Positions 1 through 8,176 of a stretch of DNA of 14,429 nt are shown in pieces (the first letter of the stretch is position 1; each line of letters begins with the position of its first letter). Both the position numbers and the translations under genes were made by a program. The DNA is from CAZEIW01 sp964512305 (lineage in GTDB: Bacteria > Pseudomonadota > Gammaproteobacteria > Burkholderiales > Burkholderiaceae_F). The stretch is taken from contig CAZEIW010000217.1 of assembly GCA_964512305.1 (NCBI GenBank), positions 1 to 14,429 on the forward strand. The letters are read 5' to 3'. The notes beneath the pieces were generated by a model. It ran no database searches. It was not told where the DNA came from and saw only the letters and a list, made by a program, of their open reading frames with translations.

Positions 1-1
1 C

Positions 2-550
2 CTCGCCGCCGCCGACGAACGGGGCATGATGGTCAGCCTGATCCAGTCGAACTACATGGGGTTCGGCTCCGGCGTCGTCGTCCCCGGCTGGGGCATCTCG
101 CTTCAGAACCGGGGCTACGGCTTCGCGCTCGATCCGCGGCACCCGAACTGCGTCGCGCCGGGCAAGCGGCCCTTCCACACGATCATCCCGGCGTTCCTGA
201 CGCGCGGCGGCCAGGCGCAGATGAGCTTCGGCGTGATGGGCGGCGAGATGCAGCCTCAGGGCCACGTGCAGACGCTGACGCGGATGCTGCTCGCGCGCCA
301 GCAGCCGCAGGCGGCCTGCGACGCGCCGCGCTGGAAGTGGTCGGGCGGGCTCGACGTCGCGCTCGAGCCGCAGATGCCGCCCGCGACGCGCGCCGAGCTG
401 GCGCAGCGCGGCCACCGCCTGATCGCCATCGACGACCCGTACATGGATTTCGGCTCCGGCCAGTTCATCTGGCGTCTCGGCGACCCGGCGCGCGACGGCT
501 ACGTCGCCGCCAGCGACAGCCGCCGCGACGGTCAGGCGTGCGGATTCTGA
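2..550 (+). CDS. Gamma-glutamyltransferase family protein, 3' end (partial)
   Basis: The reading frame is open from base 2 and is cut by the left edge, so only the last 182 residues are present. They match the C-terminal part of the small, catalytic subunit of gamma-glutamyltransferases (Ntn-hydrolase fold), which transfer or hydrolyse the gamma-glutamyl group of glutathione and related compounds. Visible family signatures are DERGMMVSLIQSNYMGFGSG near the start of the fragment, the VVVPGWGISLQNRG stretch, the GKRPFHTIIPAF segment, GVMGGEMQPQGH, and a closing YVAASDSRRDGQACGF. The DERG..S..QSNY..FGSG form resembles the YwrD-like branch more than E. coli Ggt. The autoprocessing threonine lies upstream of the window, so activity cannot be judged. 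The gene ends 76 bases before the next start, and nothing indicates it belongs to the following gene run. Family assignment is confident; substrate is not. Confidence 0.9.
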   Translation, partial: LAAADERGMMVSLIQSNYMGFGSGVVVPGWGISLQNRGYGFALDPRHPNCVAPGKRPFHTIIPAFLTRGGQAQMSFGVMGGEMQPQGHVQTLTRMLLARQQPQAACDAPRWKWSGGLDVALEPQMPPATRAELAQRGHRLIAIDDPYMDFGSGQFIWRLGDPARDGYVAASDSRRDGQACGF

Positions 551-626
551 TCCGCGGCGATCCGCGGGCACGGCGCCGCGGATAGAATGCCCGCGGCCCA
601 TCCCTCGCGCGAGCGACCGAACCCCC
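551..626 (+). promoter_or_regulatory. Spacer with CCGCGG repeats and possible -10 box
   Basis: The hexamer CCGCGG recurs within this short gap (552-557, 562-567, 576-581, 591-596). The first two copies can pair with each other across CGAT, just after the stop of the gamma-glutamyltransferase gene, which could act as a weak terminator, though no T-tract follows. TAGAAT at 583-588 differs from the sigma-70 -10 consensus by one base and stands out in this GC-rich DNA. It would place a transcript start near 595, about 30 bases before the ATG at 627. No convincing -35 box is seen, so the promoter call is tentative. Confidence 0.3.
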
Positions 627-1538
627 ATGAACGTGCGCAGCTACGACCCGGTCCCTCCGTGGCCGGTCGCCTTCCTCGGCCTCGGCGTGATGGGATACCC
701 GATGGCCGGCCATCTTGCCCGCGCGGGCCATCACCTGACCGTCTACAACCGCACGGCGGCCAAGGCAGTGCGGTGGGTCGAGGAGTTCGGGGGCCGCTCC
801 GCGCCCACGCCGCGCGACGCCGCGGCCGGGGCGCGCATCGTCTTCGCTTGCGTCGGCAACGACAGCGATCTGCGCAGCGTGATGCTCGGTCCCGACGGCG
901 CGCTGGCCGGCATGATGGCAGGGGCAGTCGTGGTCGACCACACGACGGCATCGGCCGACATCGCGCGCGCGCTGCATCGAGAGGCGGGGGCGCGCGGCCT
1001 GGGCTTCGTCGACGCGCCGGTCTCCGGCGGCCAGGCAGGCGCGGTCAACGGCCAGCTGACGATCATGTGCGGCGGAGACGCGCCGGTGTTCGAGCAGATC
1101 CGCCCGGTGGCGCAGGCGTACGCGCGCGCGATCACGCTGCTCGGCGCGAGCGGTGCGGGGCAGCTCGCGAAGATGGTCAATCAGCTGTGCATCGCGGGGC
1201 TGGTCCAGGGCCTGGCCGAGGCGATCCATTTCGGCGCCGCCGCCGGGCTCGACATGAAGCAGGTGCTGCAGGTGATCGGCAAGGGCGCGGCGCAAAGCTG
1301 GCAGATGGACAACCGCGGCGCGACGATGATCGACGATCGCTTCGACTTCGGCTTCGCGGTCGACTGGATGCGCAAGGATCTCGGCATCTGCCTGGACGAG
1401 GCGCGCCGCAACGGGGCGAGCCTGCCGGTGGCGGCGCTGGTCGACCAGTTCTATGCCGACATCCAGGCGATGGGCGGCGGACGCTGGGATACCTCGTCGC
1501 TGATCAGGCGCCTGCGCCGCCAGGCGCGCGGCGCCTGA
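627..1538 (+). CDS. NAD(P)-dependent oxidoreductase, 3-hydroxyisobutyrate dehydrogenase family
   Basis: This 303-residue protein is of normal length for the beta-hydroxyacid dehydrogenase family (3-hydroxyisobutyrate dehydrogenase, tartronate semialdehyde reductase, GLYR-type reductases). Residues 18-23 (GLGVMG, followed by YPMA) form the Rossmann dinucleotide loop. DAPVSGG at 129-135 is the substrate-binding signature. Lys182 and Asn185 in GAGQLAKMVNQ are the catalytic lysine and its partner, and MRKDLG around Lys250 is the conserved C-terminal motif. Asn41-Arg42 after the second strand (VYNRT) would favour NADPH over NADH, by family rule. The exact substrate cannot be read from sequence. 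The stop lies two bases before the ATG of the sigma factor gene, so the two are probably co-transcribed, with this gene as the first of the run. It may be a housekeeping neighbour or may reduce an intermediate of the pathway downstream. Confidence 0.88.
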   Translation: MNVRSYDPVPPWPVAFLGLGVMGYPMAGHLARAGHHLTVYNRTAAKAVRWVEEFGGRSAPTPRDAAAGARIVFACVGNDSDLRSVMLGPDGALAGMMAGAVVVDHTTASADIARALHREAGARGLGFVDAPVSGGQAGAVNGQLTIMCGGDAPVFEQIRPVAQAYARAITLLGASGAGQLAKMVNQLCIAGLVQGLAEAIHFGAAAGLDMKQVLQVIGKGAAQSWQMDNRGATMIDDRFDFGFAVDWMRKDLGICLDEARRNGASLPVAALVDQFYADIQAMGGGRWDTSSLIRRLRRQARGA

Positions 1539-1540
1539 CG

Positions 1541-2110
1541 ATGGCGGCGCCGCTCGACCACGCGATCGCCGATCTGCGGCCGGTCCTGATGCGAATCGCC
1601 CGGATGCAGCTGCGCAACGACGCCTGGGCGGAGGACGCGGTTTCGGAGACGCTCGTCTCGGCGCTCGAGCAGCGCGGCAGCTTCGCCGGCCAGTCGCAAC
1701 TGAAGACCTGGGTGGTCGGGATCCTGAAGCACAAGATCATCGACCAGTTCCGGCGCTCGGGGCGCGAGGTCTCGGTCGAGGCGGCGACGGAGGCAGCGGA
1801 GGCCGAATCCTTCGAAGAGCTGTTCCTGCCCAGCGGCCACCGCGTGTCCCAGCCCCTCGACTGGGGCGACCCGGAGGCTTCGCTGTCGCGCGTCCAGTTC
1901 TTCGACGTGCTGCAGACCTGCGTCGACCGGCTGCCGGCCAGCCTGGCGCGGATCTTCATGATGCGGGAGTGGCTCGAGTTCGAGACCGCGGAGATCTGTA
2001 AGGAAATGAGCATCACGCCGACCAATTGCTTCGTGATGCTGCATCGCGCACGGATGAAGCTGCGCGAATGCCTCGAGGTCGACTGGTTCGCAGGCAGGAG
2101 CCCCGCGTGA
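1541..2110 (+). CDS. RNA polymerase sigma-70 family factor, ECF-like (TIGR02943-type)
   Basis: This 189-residue alternative sigma factor has region 2 at about residues 10-73, with the core-binding and -10 recognition stretch ending IIDQFRRSG. An acidic, alanine-rich linker at about 75-115 is longer than in most ECF factors. Region 4 lies at about 118-176, with a helix-turn-helix around TAEICKEMSITPTNCFVMLH. Three cysteines fall in or near region 4 (EIC, TNC, REC), followed by DWF near the C-terminus. This arrangement is what I associate with the TIGR02943 group, usually followed by a tiny zf-HC2 gene. The ATG is two bases after the preceding stop, and the gene end overlaps the next start (GTGA), suggesting translational coupling. 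It probably directs RNA polymerase to this operon or a small regulon; the inducing signal is unknown. The much longer open frame starting upstream at 587 is not coding before 1541, because the dehydrogenase occupies that DNA. Confidence 0.88.
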   Translation: MAAPLDHAIADLRPVLMRIARMQLRNDAWAEDAVSETLVSALEQRGSFAGQSQLKTWVVGILKHKIIDQFRRSGREVSVEAATEAAEAESFEELFLPSGHRVSQPLDWGDPEASLSRVQFFDVLQTCVDRLPASLARIFMMREWLEFETAEICKEMSITPTNCFVMLHRARMKLRECLEVDWFAGRSPA

Positions 2111-2295
2111 ACGTGCGCTGGATCAAGATCGATTGCCGCCAGGCGCACTGGCTGCTGTCCCGGCGGCGCGATGACCCGTTGCCGGCGGGCGACCGCCTGC
2201 GCCTGTGGCTTCATCTTGCCATCTGCGACTGGTGCTCGCGGGTCGCGCGGCATTTCGATTTCCTTTCGCGGGCGCTCAAGGGCCTGGACCGCTAG
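2107..2295 (+). CDS. Small zf-HC2 domain protein, probable anti-sigma factor
   Basis: I chose the GTG start whose last bases overlap the stop codon of the sigma factor gene (GTGA), giving 62 residues. Cys10, His14, His36, Cys40 and Cys43 form the zinc-binding pattern CxxxH ... HxxxCxxC of the zf-HC2 family (HLAICDWC around residues 36-43). Zinc anti-sigma factors of this family hold their cognate ECF sigma factor inactive and often release it on thiol oxidation or metal displacement. Unlike many anti-sigma factors it has no membrane segment, so it would act in the cytoplasm. The coupling to the sigma gene strongly suggests they form a pair. The stop (TAG) is directly followed by the ATG of the radical SAM gene. 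An internal ATG at 2026 opens the same frame within the sigma gene, but that would not be a natural start. Confidence 0.8.
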   Translation: MNVRWIKIDCRQAHWLLSRRRDDPLPAGDRLRLWLHLAICDWCSRVARHFDFLSRALKGLDR

Positions 2296-3273
<978 letters not shown>

Positions 3274-3334
3274 AGCGGGAGGCGGGCCGCATGCACGCAG
3301 TCGCGATGGGCGCAGGACCGCGGAGCCCCGGCTG

Positions 3335-4048
3335 ATGCCGGCCGACGCCCGGTCGCTGGTGCAGCGCGCGCTCGAAGTGCCGCGCTACCTGCTCGACACC
3401 TACTGGTGGGCCTACGTGCATCCCTCGGCGGTCACGCTGCTCGACCGCCCGTGGGTGGTCAATCTGATCCTTTGGGGCAACTTCGCCCGGCTGCGGGACG
3501 CCGCGCTCGACGCGATGGCCGGGCGCGCGGGCAGCCGTTTCGGCGGCCGGACGCTGCAGGTGGCCTGCGTGTACGGCGACCTGACCGCGCGCCTGGTCGA
3601 GCGTCTCGAGGCGGGTGCGCGGGTCGACGTGATCGACGTGCTGCCGGTGCAGCTCGACAACCTGGCCCGCAAGCTGCCGCACCCGGCGCCGGTCGACTTG
3701 TGGCTCGCCGATTCGGCAGCGCTGCGCGCGCACGACGCGCGCTTCGACCGCGCGCTGCTGTTCTTCCTGCTGCACGAGCAGCCCGATGCCGTGCGCCGCG
3801 CCACGCTCGCCGAGGCGCTGCGGGTGGTCAGGCCCGGCGGGCGGATCGTGGTGGTCGACTATCACCGGCCGCACCGCCTCAATCCGCTGCGCTACCTGAT
3901 GCGGCCGCTGCTCGCGCTGCTCGAGCCGTTCGCGCTCGACCTGTGGCAGCGCGAGATCGGATCCTGGCTGCCCGCCGGGCGCGCGCGCCTGGTCTCCAAG
4001 CACACGTACTTCGGCGGGCTGTACCAGCGGCTGGTGTTCGCGGTCTGA
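3335..4048 (+). CDS. rquA: RquA-like SAM-dependent enzyme (rhodoquinone biosynthesis family)
   Basis: This 237-residue class I methyltransferase-fold protein resembles RquA, which uses SAM to convert ubiquinone to rhodoquinone by replacing a methoxy with an amino group. Family-like features are YWWAYVHP at 23-30, LILWGNF at 44-50, and a degenerate SAM motif I reading ACVYGD (77-82) instead of the usual DxGxGxG. Others are FFLLHEQP at 143-150, VVRPGGR at 164-170, VDYHRPH, and the tail TYFGGLYQ. It has only one cysteine (Cys78), so it is not an ArsM arsenite methyltransferase, which needs several. GGAG at 3322-3325, nine bases before the ATG, is a reasonable ribosome binding site. The gap from arsS is 61 bases, and the next gene starts three bases after the stop. 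It could make rhodoquinone for anaerobic respiration or have been recruited to the ArsS pathway. The RquA family call rests on recalled motifs. Confidence 0.72.
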   Translation: MPADARSLVQRALEVPRYLLDTYWWAYVHPSAVTLLDRPWVVNLILWGNFARLRDAALDAMAGRAGSRFGGRTLQVACVYGDLTARLVERLEAGARVDVIDVLPVQLDNLARKLPHPAPVDLWLADSAALRAHDARFDRALLFFLLHEQPDAVRRATLAEALRVVRPGGRIVVVDYHRPHRLNPLRYLMRPLLALLEPFALDLWQREIGSWLPAGRARLVSKHTYFGGLYQRLVFAV

Positions 4049-4051
4049 GGG

Positions 4052-6259
4052 ATGAACAAGCGAAAGATCCTGCTCGCGGCCGCGATCGTGGCGGCGATCG
4101 CCGCCTTCTTCGCGCTCGGCCTGCAGCGTTACCTGAGCCTGGAAGCGTTCCGGTCCGAGCGGGCGGGGTTCGCGCAACTGCAGGCCGCCCACCCGCTCGC
4201 ATTCGCCGCGCTTTACTTCGCCGCCTACGTCGCGGTCGCGGCGCTGTCGCTGCCCGGCGCCGCGATCATGACGCTGATCGGCGGCGCGCTGTTCGGGTTG
4301 GCCGCGGGCACGCTGCTGGTGTCGTTCGCGTCGTCGATCGGCGCCGTGTGCGCGTTCACGCTTTCGCGCTTCGTGCTGCGGGACGCCGTCAGGGGCCGCT
4401 TCGGCGACGCACTGCGCCGGATCGACGCCGGGATCCGCAAGGACGGGCCTTTTTACCTGTTCGCGCTCAGGCTGGTGCCGCTGTTCCCGTTCTTCGCGAT
4501 CAACCTCGCGCTCGGTCTGACCGACCTCGGCGCCTGGACCTTCTACTGGGTCAGCCAGCTCGGCATGCTGCCGGGCACGGTCGTCTACGTGTATGCCGGC
4601 ACGCAGCTGGGCCGGTTCGAGATATCCGGGGGGCTGGTCGCGGCGCTGGCCGCGCTCGGCCTGTTCCCGCTCGCGGCGCGGCGCGTGCTCGAAGCGATCA
4701 AGGCACGCAGGGTGTACGCGCGGTGGAAGCGGCCGCGGTCGTACGACTACAACCTGGTGGTGATCGGCGCCGGCTCCGCCGGCCTGGTCGCGTCCTACAT
4801 CGCCGCGGCGACCCGTGCCAGGGTCGCGCTGGTCGAGAAGCACCGGATGGGGGGAGACTGCCTCAACACCGGTTGCGTGCCCAGCAAGGCGCTGATCCGG
4901 TCCGCGCGCCTGCTCTCGCAGATCGCGCGCAGCGGCGAGCTCGGCATCGCGCGGGCGAGCGCCGAGTTCGACTTCGCCGAAGTGATGGAGCGCGTCGCCC
5001 GCGTCGTTCGCGCGGTCGAGCCGCACGATTCGGCCGAGCGCTACCGCTCGCTCGGCGTCGACTGCGTCAGCGGCAGCGCGCGGCTGACCTCGCCCTGGAC
5101 CGTCGAAGTCGACGGCCCGGAGGGCACGCGCCGCCTGACGACCCGCAGCGTCGTGATCGCCGCCGGGGCGCGGCCCTTCGTGCCGCCGATCCCGGGCCTG
5201 CACGAGATCGGCTGCCTGACTTCGGATACGGTGTGGGAGCTGCGCCGGCGGCCGCGCCGGCTGCTGGTGCTGGGCGGCGGCCCGATCGGCGCGGAACTGG
5301 CGCAGGCGTTCGCGCGCCTCGGGTCCGAAGTGACCCTGGTGGAGATGCTGCCGCGCATCCTGATGCGCGAGGACCCGGAAGTCTCCCGCCTGGTGACCGG
5401 CCGCTTCGAGCGCGAAGGCATGAGGGTGCTGGCCGGTCATCGGGCCGCGCGCTTCGCCATCGAGCAGGGCGAGAAGATCCTGGTGGCCGAGCACGCCGGC
5501 GGCGAAGCGCGGCTGGCGTTCGACGAGGTGCTGGTCGCGGTCGGCCGCGTCGCCAACACCGCCGGCTACGGCCTCGAGGAACTCGGCATCGGCGTGACGC
5601 CGCAGCGTACGATCGAGACCGACGAATACCTGCAGACGGTCTACCCGAACATCTACGCCTGCGGCGATGTCGCCGGCCCCTACCAGTTCACGCACACGGC
5701 CTCGCACCAGGCGTGGTACGCGGCGGTCAACGCGATGTTCGGACGCCTGCACCGCGTGCGGGCCGACTACCGGGTGATCCCGTGGGCGACCTTCGTCGAT
5801 CCGGAGGTGGCGCGCGTCGGACTCAACGAGCAGGAGGCGAAGGAGAAAGGCCTCGCGCACGACGTCGTGGTGTACGGGATCGACGAGCTCGACCGGGCGA
5901 TCGCCGACGGCGAGGCCCACGGCTTCGTCAAGGTGCTGACGGCGCCCGGAAGCGACCGCATCCTGGGGGTCACCATCGTCGGCGCGCACGCCGCCGACCT
6001 CCTGGCCGAGTTCGTGCTCGCGATGAACAACCGCCTCGGGCTCAACCGCATCCTGGGCGCGATCCACGTCTATCCGACGATGGCCGAGGCCAACAAGTAC
6101 GCCGCGGGGGCGTGGAAGCGGTCGCAGGTGACGCTCGGCCAATGGCGTGTCCTGGAAGCCCTGCAAGCCTGGATGCGCGGCGCGGGCGGGGTGAGCGGCG
6201 TGATGGGCGCGCTGGGGGCGCTGCGCGACCGGCGCCGCGCGTACACGAGCGCGCCCTGA
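4052..6259 (+). CDS. Fusion: TVP38/TMEM64 (VTT) membrane domain and FAD-dependent disulfide oxidoreductase
   Basis: This 735-residue, two-part protein has about 215 residues of TVP38/TMEM64 (SNARE-associated/VTT) membrane domain. A first hydrophobic helix lies at 6-24, further helices at about 48-107, and the typical R-x-V-P-x-F-P stretch at 140-146, with more membrane helices to about 210. The rest is a class I pyridine-nucleotide disulfide oxidoreductase. FAD loop GAGSAG is at 239-244, the redox-active pair Cys270/Cys275 sits in GGDCLNTGCVPSK, the NAD(P) loop GGGPIG is at 408-413, the second FAD motif is YACGD, and His672-Glu679 (HVYPTMAE) supply the catalytic base dyad. It resembles mercuric reductase and dihydrolipoamide dehydrogenase, but lacks the C-terminal cysteine pair and heavy-metal domain of MerA, so mercury reduction is unlikely. 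The flavin half would face the cytoplasm. Its partner is unknown; a quinone, a thiol or an arsenical are possibilities suggested by the neighbours. Confidence 0.88.
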   Translation: MNKRKILLAAAIVAAIAAFFALGLQRYLSLEAFRSERAGFAQLQAAHPLAFAALYFAAYVAVAALSLPGAAIMTLIGGALFGLAAGTLLVSFASSIGAVCAFTLSRFVLRDAVRGRFGDALRRIDAGIRKDGPFYLFALRLVPLFPFFAINLALGLTDLGAWTFYWVSQLGMLPGTVVYVYAGTQLGRFEISGGLVAALAALGLFPLAARRVLEAIKARRVYARWKRPRSYDYNLVVIGAGSAGLVASYIAAATRARVALVEKHRMGGDCLNTGCVPSKALIRSARLLSQIARSGELGIARASAEFDFAEVMERVARVVRAVEPHDSAERYRSLGVDCVSGSARLTSPWTVEVDGPEGTRRLTTRSVVIAAGARPFVPPIPGLHEIGCLTSDTVWELRRRPRRLLVLGGGPIGAELAQAFARLGSEVTLVEMLPRILMREDPEVSRLVTGRFEREGMRVLAGHRAARFAIEQGEKILVAEHAGGEARLAFDEVLVAVGRVANTAGYGLEELGIGVTPQRTIETDEYLQTVYPNIYACGDVAGPYQFTHTASHQAWYAAVNAMFGRLHRVRADYRVIPWATFVDPEVARVGLNEQEAKEKGLAHDVVVYGIDELDRAIADGEAHGFVKVLTAPGSDRILGVTIVGAHAADLLAEFVLAMNNRLGLNRILGAIHVYPTMAEANKYAAGAWKRSQVTLGQWRVLEALQAWMRGAGGVSGVMGALGALRDRRRAYTSAP

Positions 6260-6278
6260 CGCCGCCCCGGGTCGAAGC

Positions 6279-6971
6279 GTGCGCCTGGCGATCATCGTCC
6301 CCGTGCTCGACGAGGCGGCGTCGATCGAGCGCTGCCTGCGCCGCCTCGGCGAGCTGCGCGCGCGCGGCGCCGCGCTGATCGTGGCCGACGGCGGCAGCCG
6401 CGACCGCACGGTGCTTCTGGCCGCACCGCTCGCGGACCGGGTCCTCGAGGCGCCCCGCGGACGCGCCGCGCAGATGAACGCCGGCAGCCACGCGCCGGAG
6501 GCGCTCGACGCCGACGTGCTGCTGTTCCTGCACGCCGACGTCGAGCTGCCGCCGCAGGCCGACCGGCTCATCTTCCGCGCGCTGTCGAATTCGCCCAGCC
6601 GCTGGGGACGGTTCGACGTGCGGATCGAATCCGCCTCGCCGCTGCTGCGCACGGTGGCGCATGCGATGAACCTGCGTTCGCGCCTGACCGGCATCTGCAC
6701 CGGCGACCAGGCGATTTTCGTCGAGCGCGGCACCTTTCTCGCGCTCGAGGGTTTCGCGCCGATCCCGTTGATGGAGGACGTCGAATTCTCGCGCCGCGCG
6801 CGCCGCCTCGGCCCGCCGCTGGCGCTGCACGAGCGCGTGACCGTATCGGACCGCCGCTGGCGCACGCATGGCGCCTGGCGCACCGTGCTGCTGATGTGGC
6901 GGCTGCGGCTCGCCTACTTCCTGGGCGCCGATCCCGCCGCGCTGGCGCGGCGCTATCGCGATGCGCGCTGA
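6279..6971 (+). CDS. Family 2 glycosyltransferase, rSAM/selenodomain-associated transferase 2 (TIGR04283)
   Basis: The gene starts at GTG (6279), giving MRLAIIVPVLDE, the usual first strand of a GT-A glycosyltransferase; no earlier sensible start exists. It has 230 residues, the normal size for this family. ADGGSRD at 36-42 and LHADV at 84-88 form the nucleotide-sugar and metal (DxD-like) site. GRAAQMNAG at 61-69, GDQAIFV at 132-138, and MEDVEFSRR at 155-163 (probable catalytic base region) are hallmarks of the group often found beside ArsS-type radical SAM genes. It is a soluble or peripheral protein with no clear membrane helix, and would transfer a sugar to an acceptor made by the cluster. 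Donor and acceptor are not readable. It lies 19 bases after the fusion gene, and its last 11 bases overlap the DUF2064 gene, indicating one operon. Confidence 0.85.
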   Translation: MRLAIIVPVLDEAASIERCLRRLGELRARGAALIVADGGSRDRTVLLAAPLADRVLEAPRGRAAQMNAGSHAPEALDADVLLFLHADVELPPQADRLIFRALSNSPSRWGRFDVRIESASPLLRTVAHAMNLRSRLTGICTGDQAIFVERGTFLALEGFAPIPLMEDVEFSRRARRLGPPLALHERVTVSDRRWRTHGAWRTVLLMWRLRLAYFLGADPAALARRYRDAR

Positions 6972-7626
6972 GGCCGGCGGCGGTGCGCCAGGCCGCGCGT
7001 CCGGCCGCGCGGCCGGCTGCACGGTCGTGGTGTTTGCGAAGGCGCCGGTCGCGGGACGGGTGAAGACGCGCCTGATCCCCCTGCTCGGCGCCCGCGGCGC
7101 GGCGCGCCTGCAGGAGCGCCTGATCGAGCGGACGCTGGCACGCGCCCGCGACGCCGGCGTCGGTCCGGTCGAACTGTGGGTCGCGGGTGCTCCGGGGCAC
7201 GCGTTCGTGCGTGCGTGCGCGCAACGCTTCGGCGCGGCGCTGCGGGTGCAGCGCGGCGCCGACCTCGGGCAGCGGATGACGCACGCGTTCGAGCGCGTGC
7301 TCGGGCAGGCTTCGCGCTGCGTGCTGATCGGCACCGACTGTCCGGGGCAGACCGGGACCGACCTGCAGCGGGCCGCCGCGGCGCTGCTCAGGCGCGACGT
7401 CGTGCTGCAGCCGGCCGAGGACGGCGGCTACGTGCTGGTCGGGTTGCGGCAGCCCCGCCGCGAACTGTTCGAAGGCGTCAGCTGGGGCGGCCCGGACGTG
7501 CTGGCGCAGACCGAGCGGCGGATCGCCGCGCTCGGCCTCACGCCGCGCCGCCTGCGCCGGCTGCCCGACCTCGATACGGTCGACGATTACCGGCGGGCGC
7601 AGCGGCGCGGATGGATCGCCGGCTGA
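6961..7626 (+). CDS. DUF2064 transferase, rSAM/selenodomain-associated transferase 1 (TIGR04282)
   Basis: This 221-residue protein is of the GT-A-like nucleotidyl/glycosyl transferase fold related to CofC and MobA. Visible motifs are FAKAPVAGRVKTRL at 25-38 (nucleotide-binding loop), IGTDCP at 123-128 (metal-binding aspartate), DGGYVLVGL at 144-152, and LPDLDTVDDY at 201-210. The family name reflects its co-occurrence with ArsS-type radical SAM genes. It probably activates or transfers a sugar or nucleotide in the same pathway as the preceding glycosyltransferase, whose 3' end it overlaps by 11 bases. The first 19 residues are Gly/Ala/Arg-rich and not conserved in my recollection, so the true start may be slightly downstream, although no better ATG exists before the conserved core. 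This is the last gene with a clear link to the ArsS cluster. Confidence 0.85.
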   Translation: MRAEAGGGAPGRASGRAAGCTVVVFAKAPVAGRVKTRLIPLLGARGAARLQERLIERTLARARDAGVGPVELWVAGAPGHAFVRACAQRFGAALRVQRGADLGQRMTHAFERVLGQASRCVLIGTDCPGQTGTDLQRAAAALLRRDVVLQPAEDGGYVLVGLRQPRRELFEGVSWGGPDVLAQTERRIAALGLTPRRLRRLPDLDTVDDYRRAQRRGWIAG

Positions 7627-7669
7627 CCGCGCCGTTCTGCCCGCCGGGCCGGTCTGCTAGATTGAAGCG

Positions 7670-8146
7670 ATGCTCGCCACGCTGATCGTGCTGATCGTCG
7701 CCGCCGCCGCGCTGCTGCTTGCCGGCCGCGCGGGCGTCTTCGCCGGCCGCGCGCCCGCCGACCTCGGCGTGCGCGACGGAAGGCTGAAGCCGCCGTCGCG
7801 CACCGACAACAGCGTCAGCAGCCAGGCCGGCCTGTACGCGGGGGAGGCGGCGGCCCGCGCGGCCATCGACCCGATCCGCTACCGGGGCCCGGCGGACGGC
7901 GCGCTGGCGCGCATCGGGCGTGTGATCGAGTCGCTGCCGCGCACCCGCGTGGTCGAGCAGCGCGCCGATTACCTCTATGCCCGGTTCACGACGCGCTGGC
8001 TCGGGTTCGTGGACGACGTCGAGTTCTACGCGCCGCCATCCGAAAAGGTCATCCACGTGCGCTCGGCTTCGCGGCTTGGCAGCAAGGACTACGGCGTCAA
8101 CCGCCTGCGCGTCGAATCGATCCGGCAGCTGTTCGAGGTGGCGTGA
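7670..8146 (+). CDS. DUF1499 domain protein with N-terminal membrane anchor
   Basis: This 158-residue protein has a hydrophobic segment at about residues 2-18 (a membrane anchor or uncleaved signal) followed by a DUF1499 domain. The family pattern is clear: LGVRDGRLKPPSRTDNSVSS at 32-51, then FVDDVEFY at 113-120, IHVRSASRLGSKDYGVNRLRVESIR at 128-152, and a phenylalanine close to the end. The usual TPNCVSS element reads TDNSVSS, so the conserved cysteine is a serine here. No biochemical function is established for DUF1499. The gene starts 43 bases after the DUF2064 stop. An A/T-rich TAGATT (7658-7663) sits just upstream but is only seven bases before the ATG, so it would imply a leaderless message and is not relied on. 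It could be the last gene of the operon or an independent gene. Confidence 0.85.
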   Translation: MLATLIVLIVAAAALLLAGRAGVFAGRAPADLGVRDGRLKPPSRTDNSVSSQAGLYAGEAAARAAIDPIRYRGPADGALARIGRVIESLPRTRVVEQRADYLYARFTTRWLGFVDDVEFYAPPSEKVIHVRSASRLGSKDYGVNRLRVESIRQLFEVA

Positions 8147-8176
8147 GGCAGCTCGATGAGCCGCTCCCCTCGCCGC

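Noticed and set aside
3335..4048. Arsenite methyltransferase (arsM) assignment for the methyltransferase-like gene
   Set aside because: Only one cysteine is present, whereas ArsM needs several conserved cysteines to bind arsenite, and the motifs fit RquA.
4052..6259. Mercuric reductase (merA) assignment for the disulfide reductase
   Set aside because: The active-site pair GGDCLNTGC is present, but the C-terminal cysteine pair and N-terminal heavy-metal domain are missing and no other mer genes are nearby.
3406..6378. 990-codon open frame on the plus strand
   Set aside because: It overlaps the RquA-like and fusion genes in a different frame, with Arg/Ala/Gly-rich low-complexity translation and no motif.
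7658..7663. TAGATT as a promoter for the DUF1499 gene
   Set aside because: It lies seven bases before the ATG, has no -35 partner, and the gene could simply be read through from the operon.
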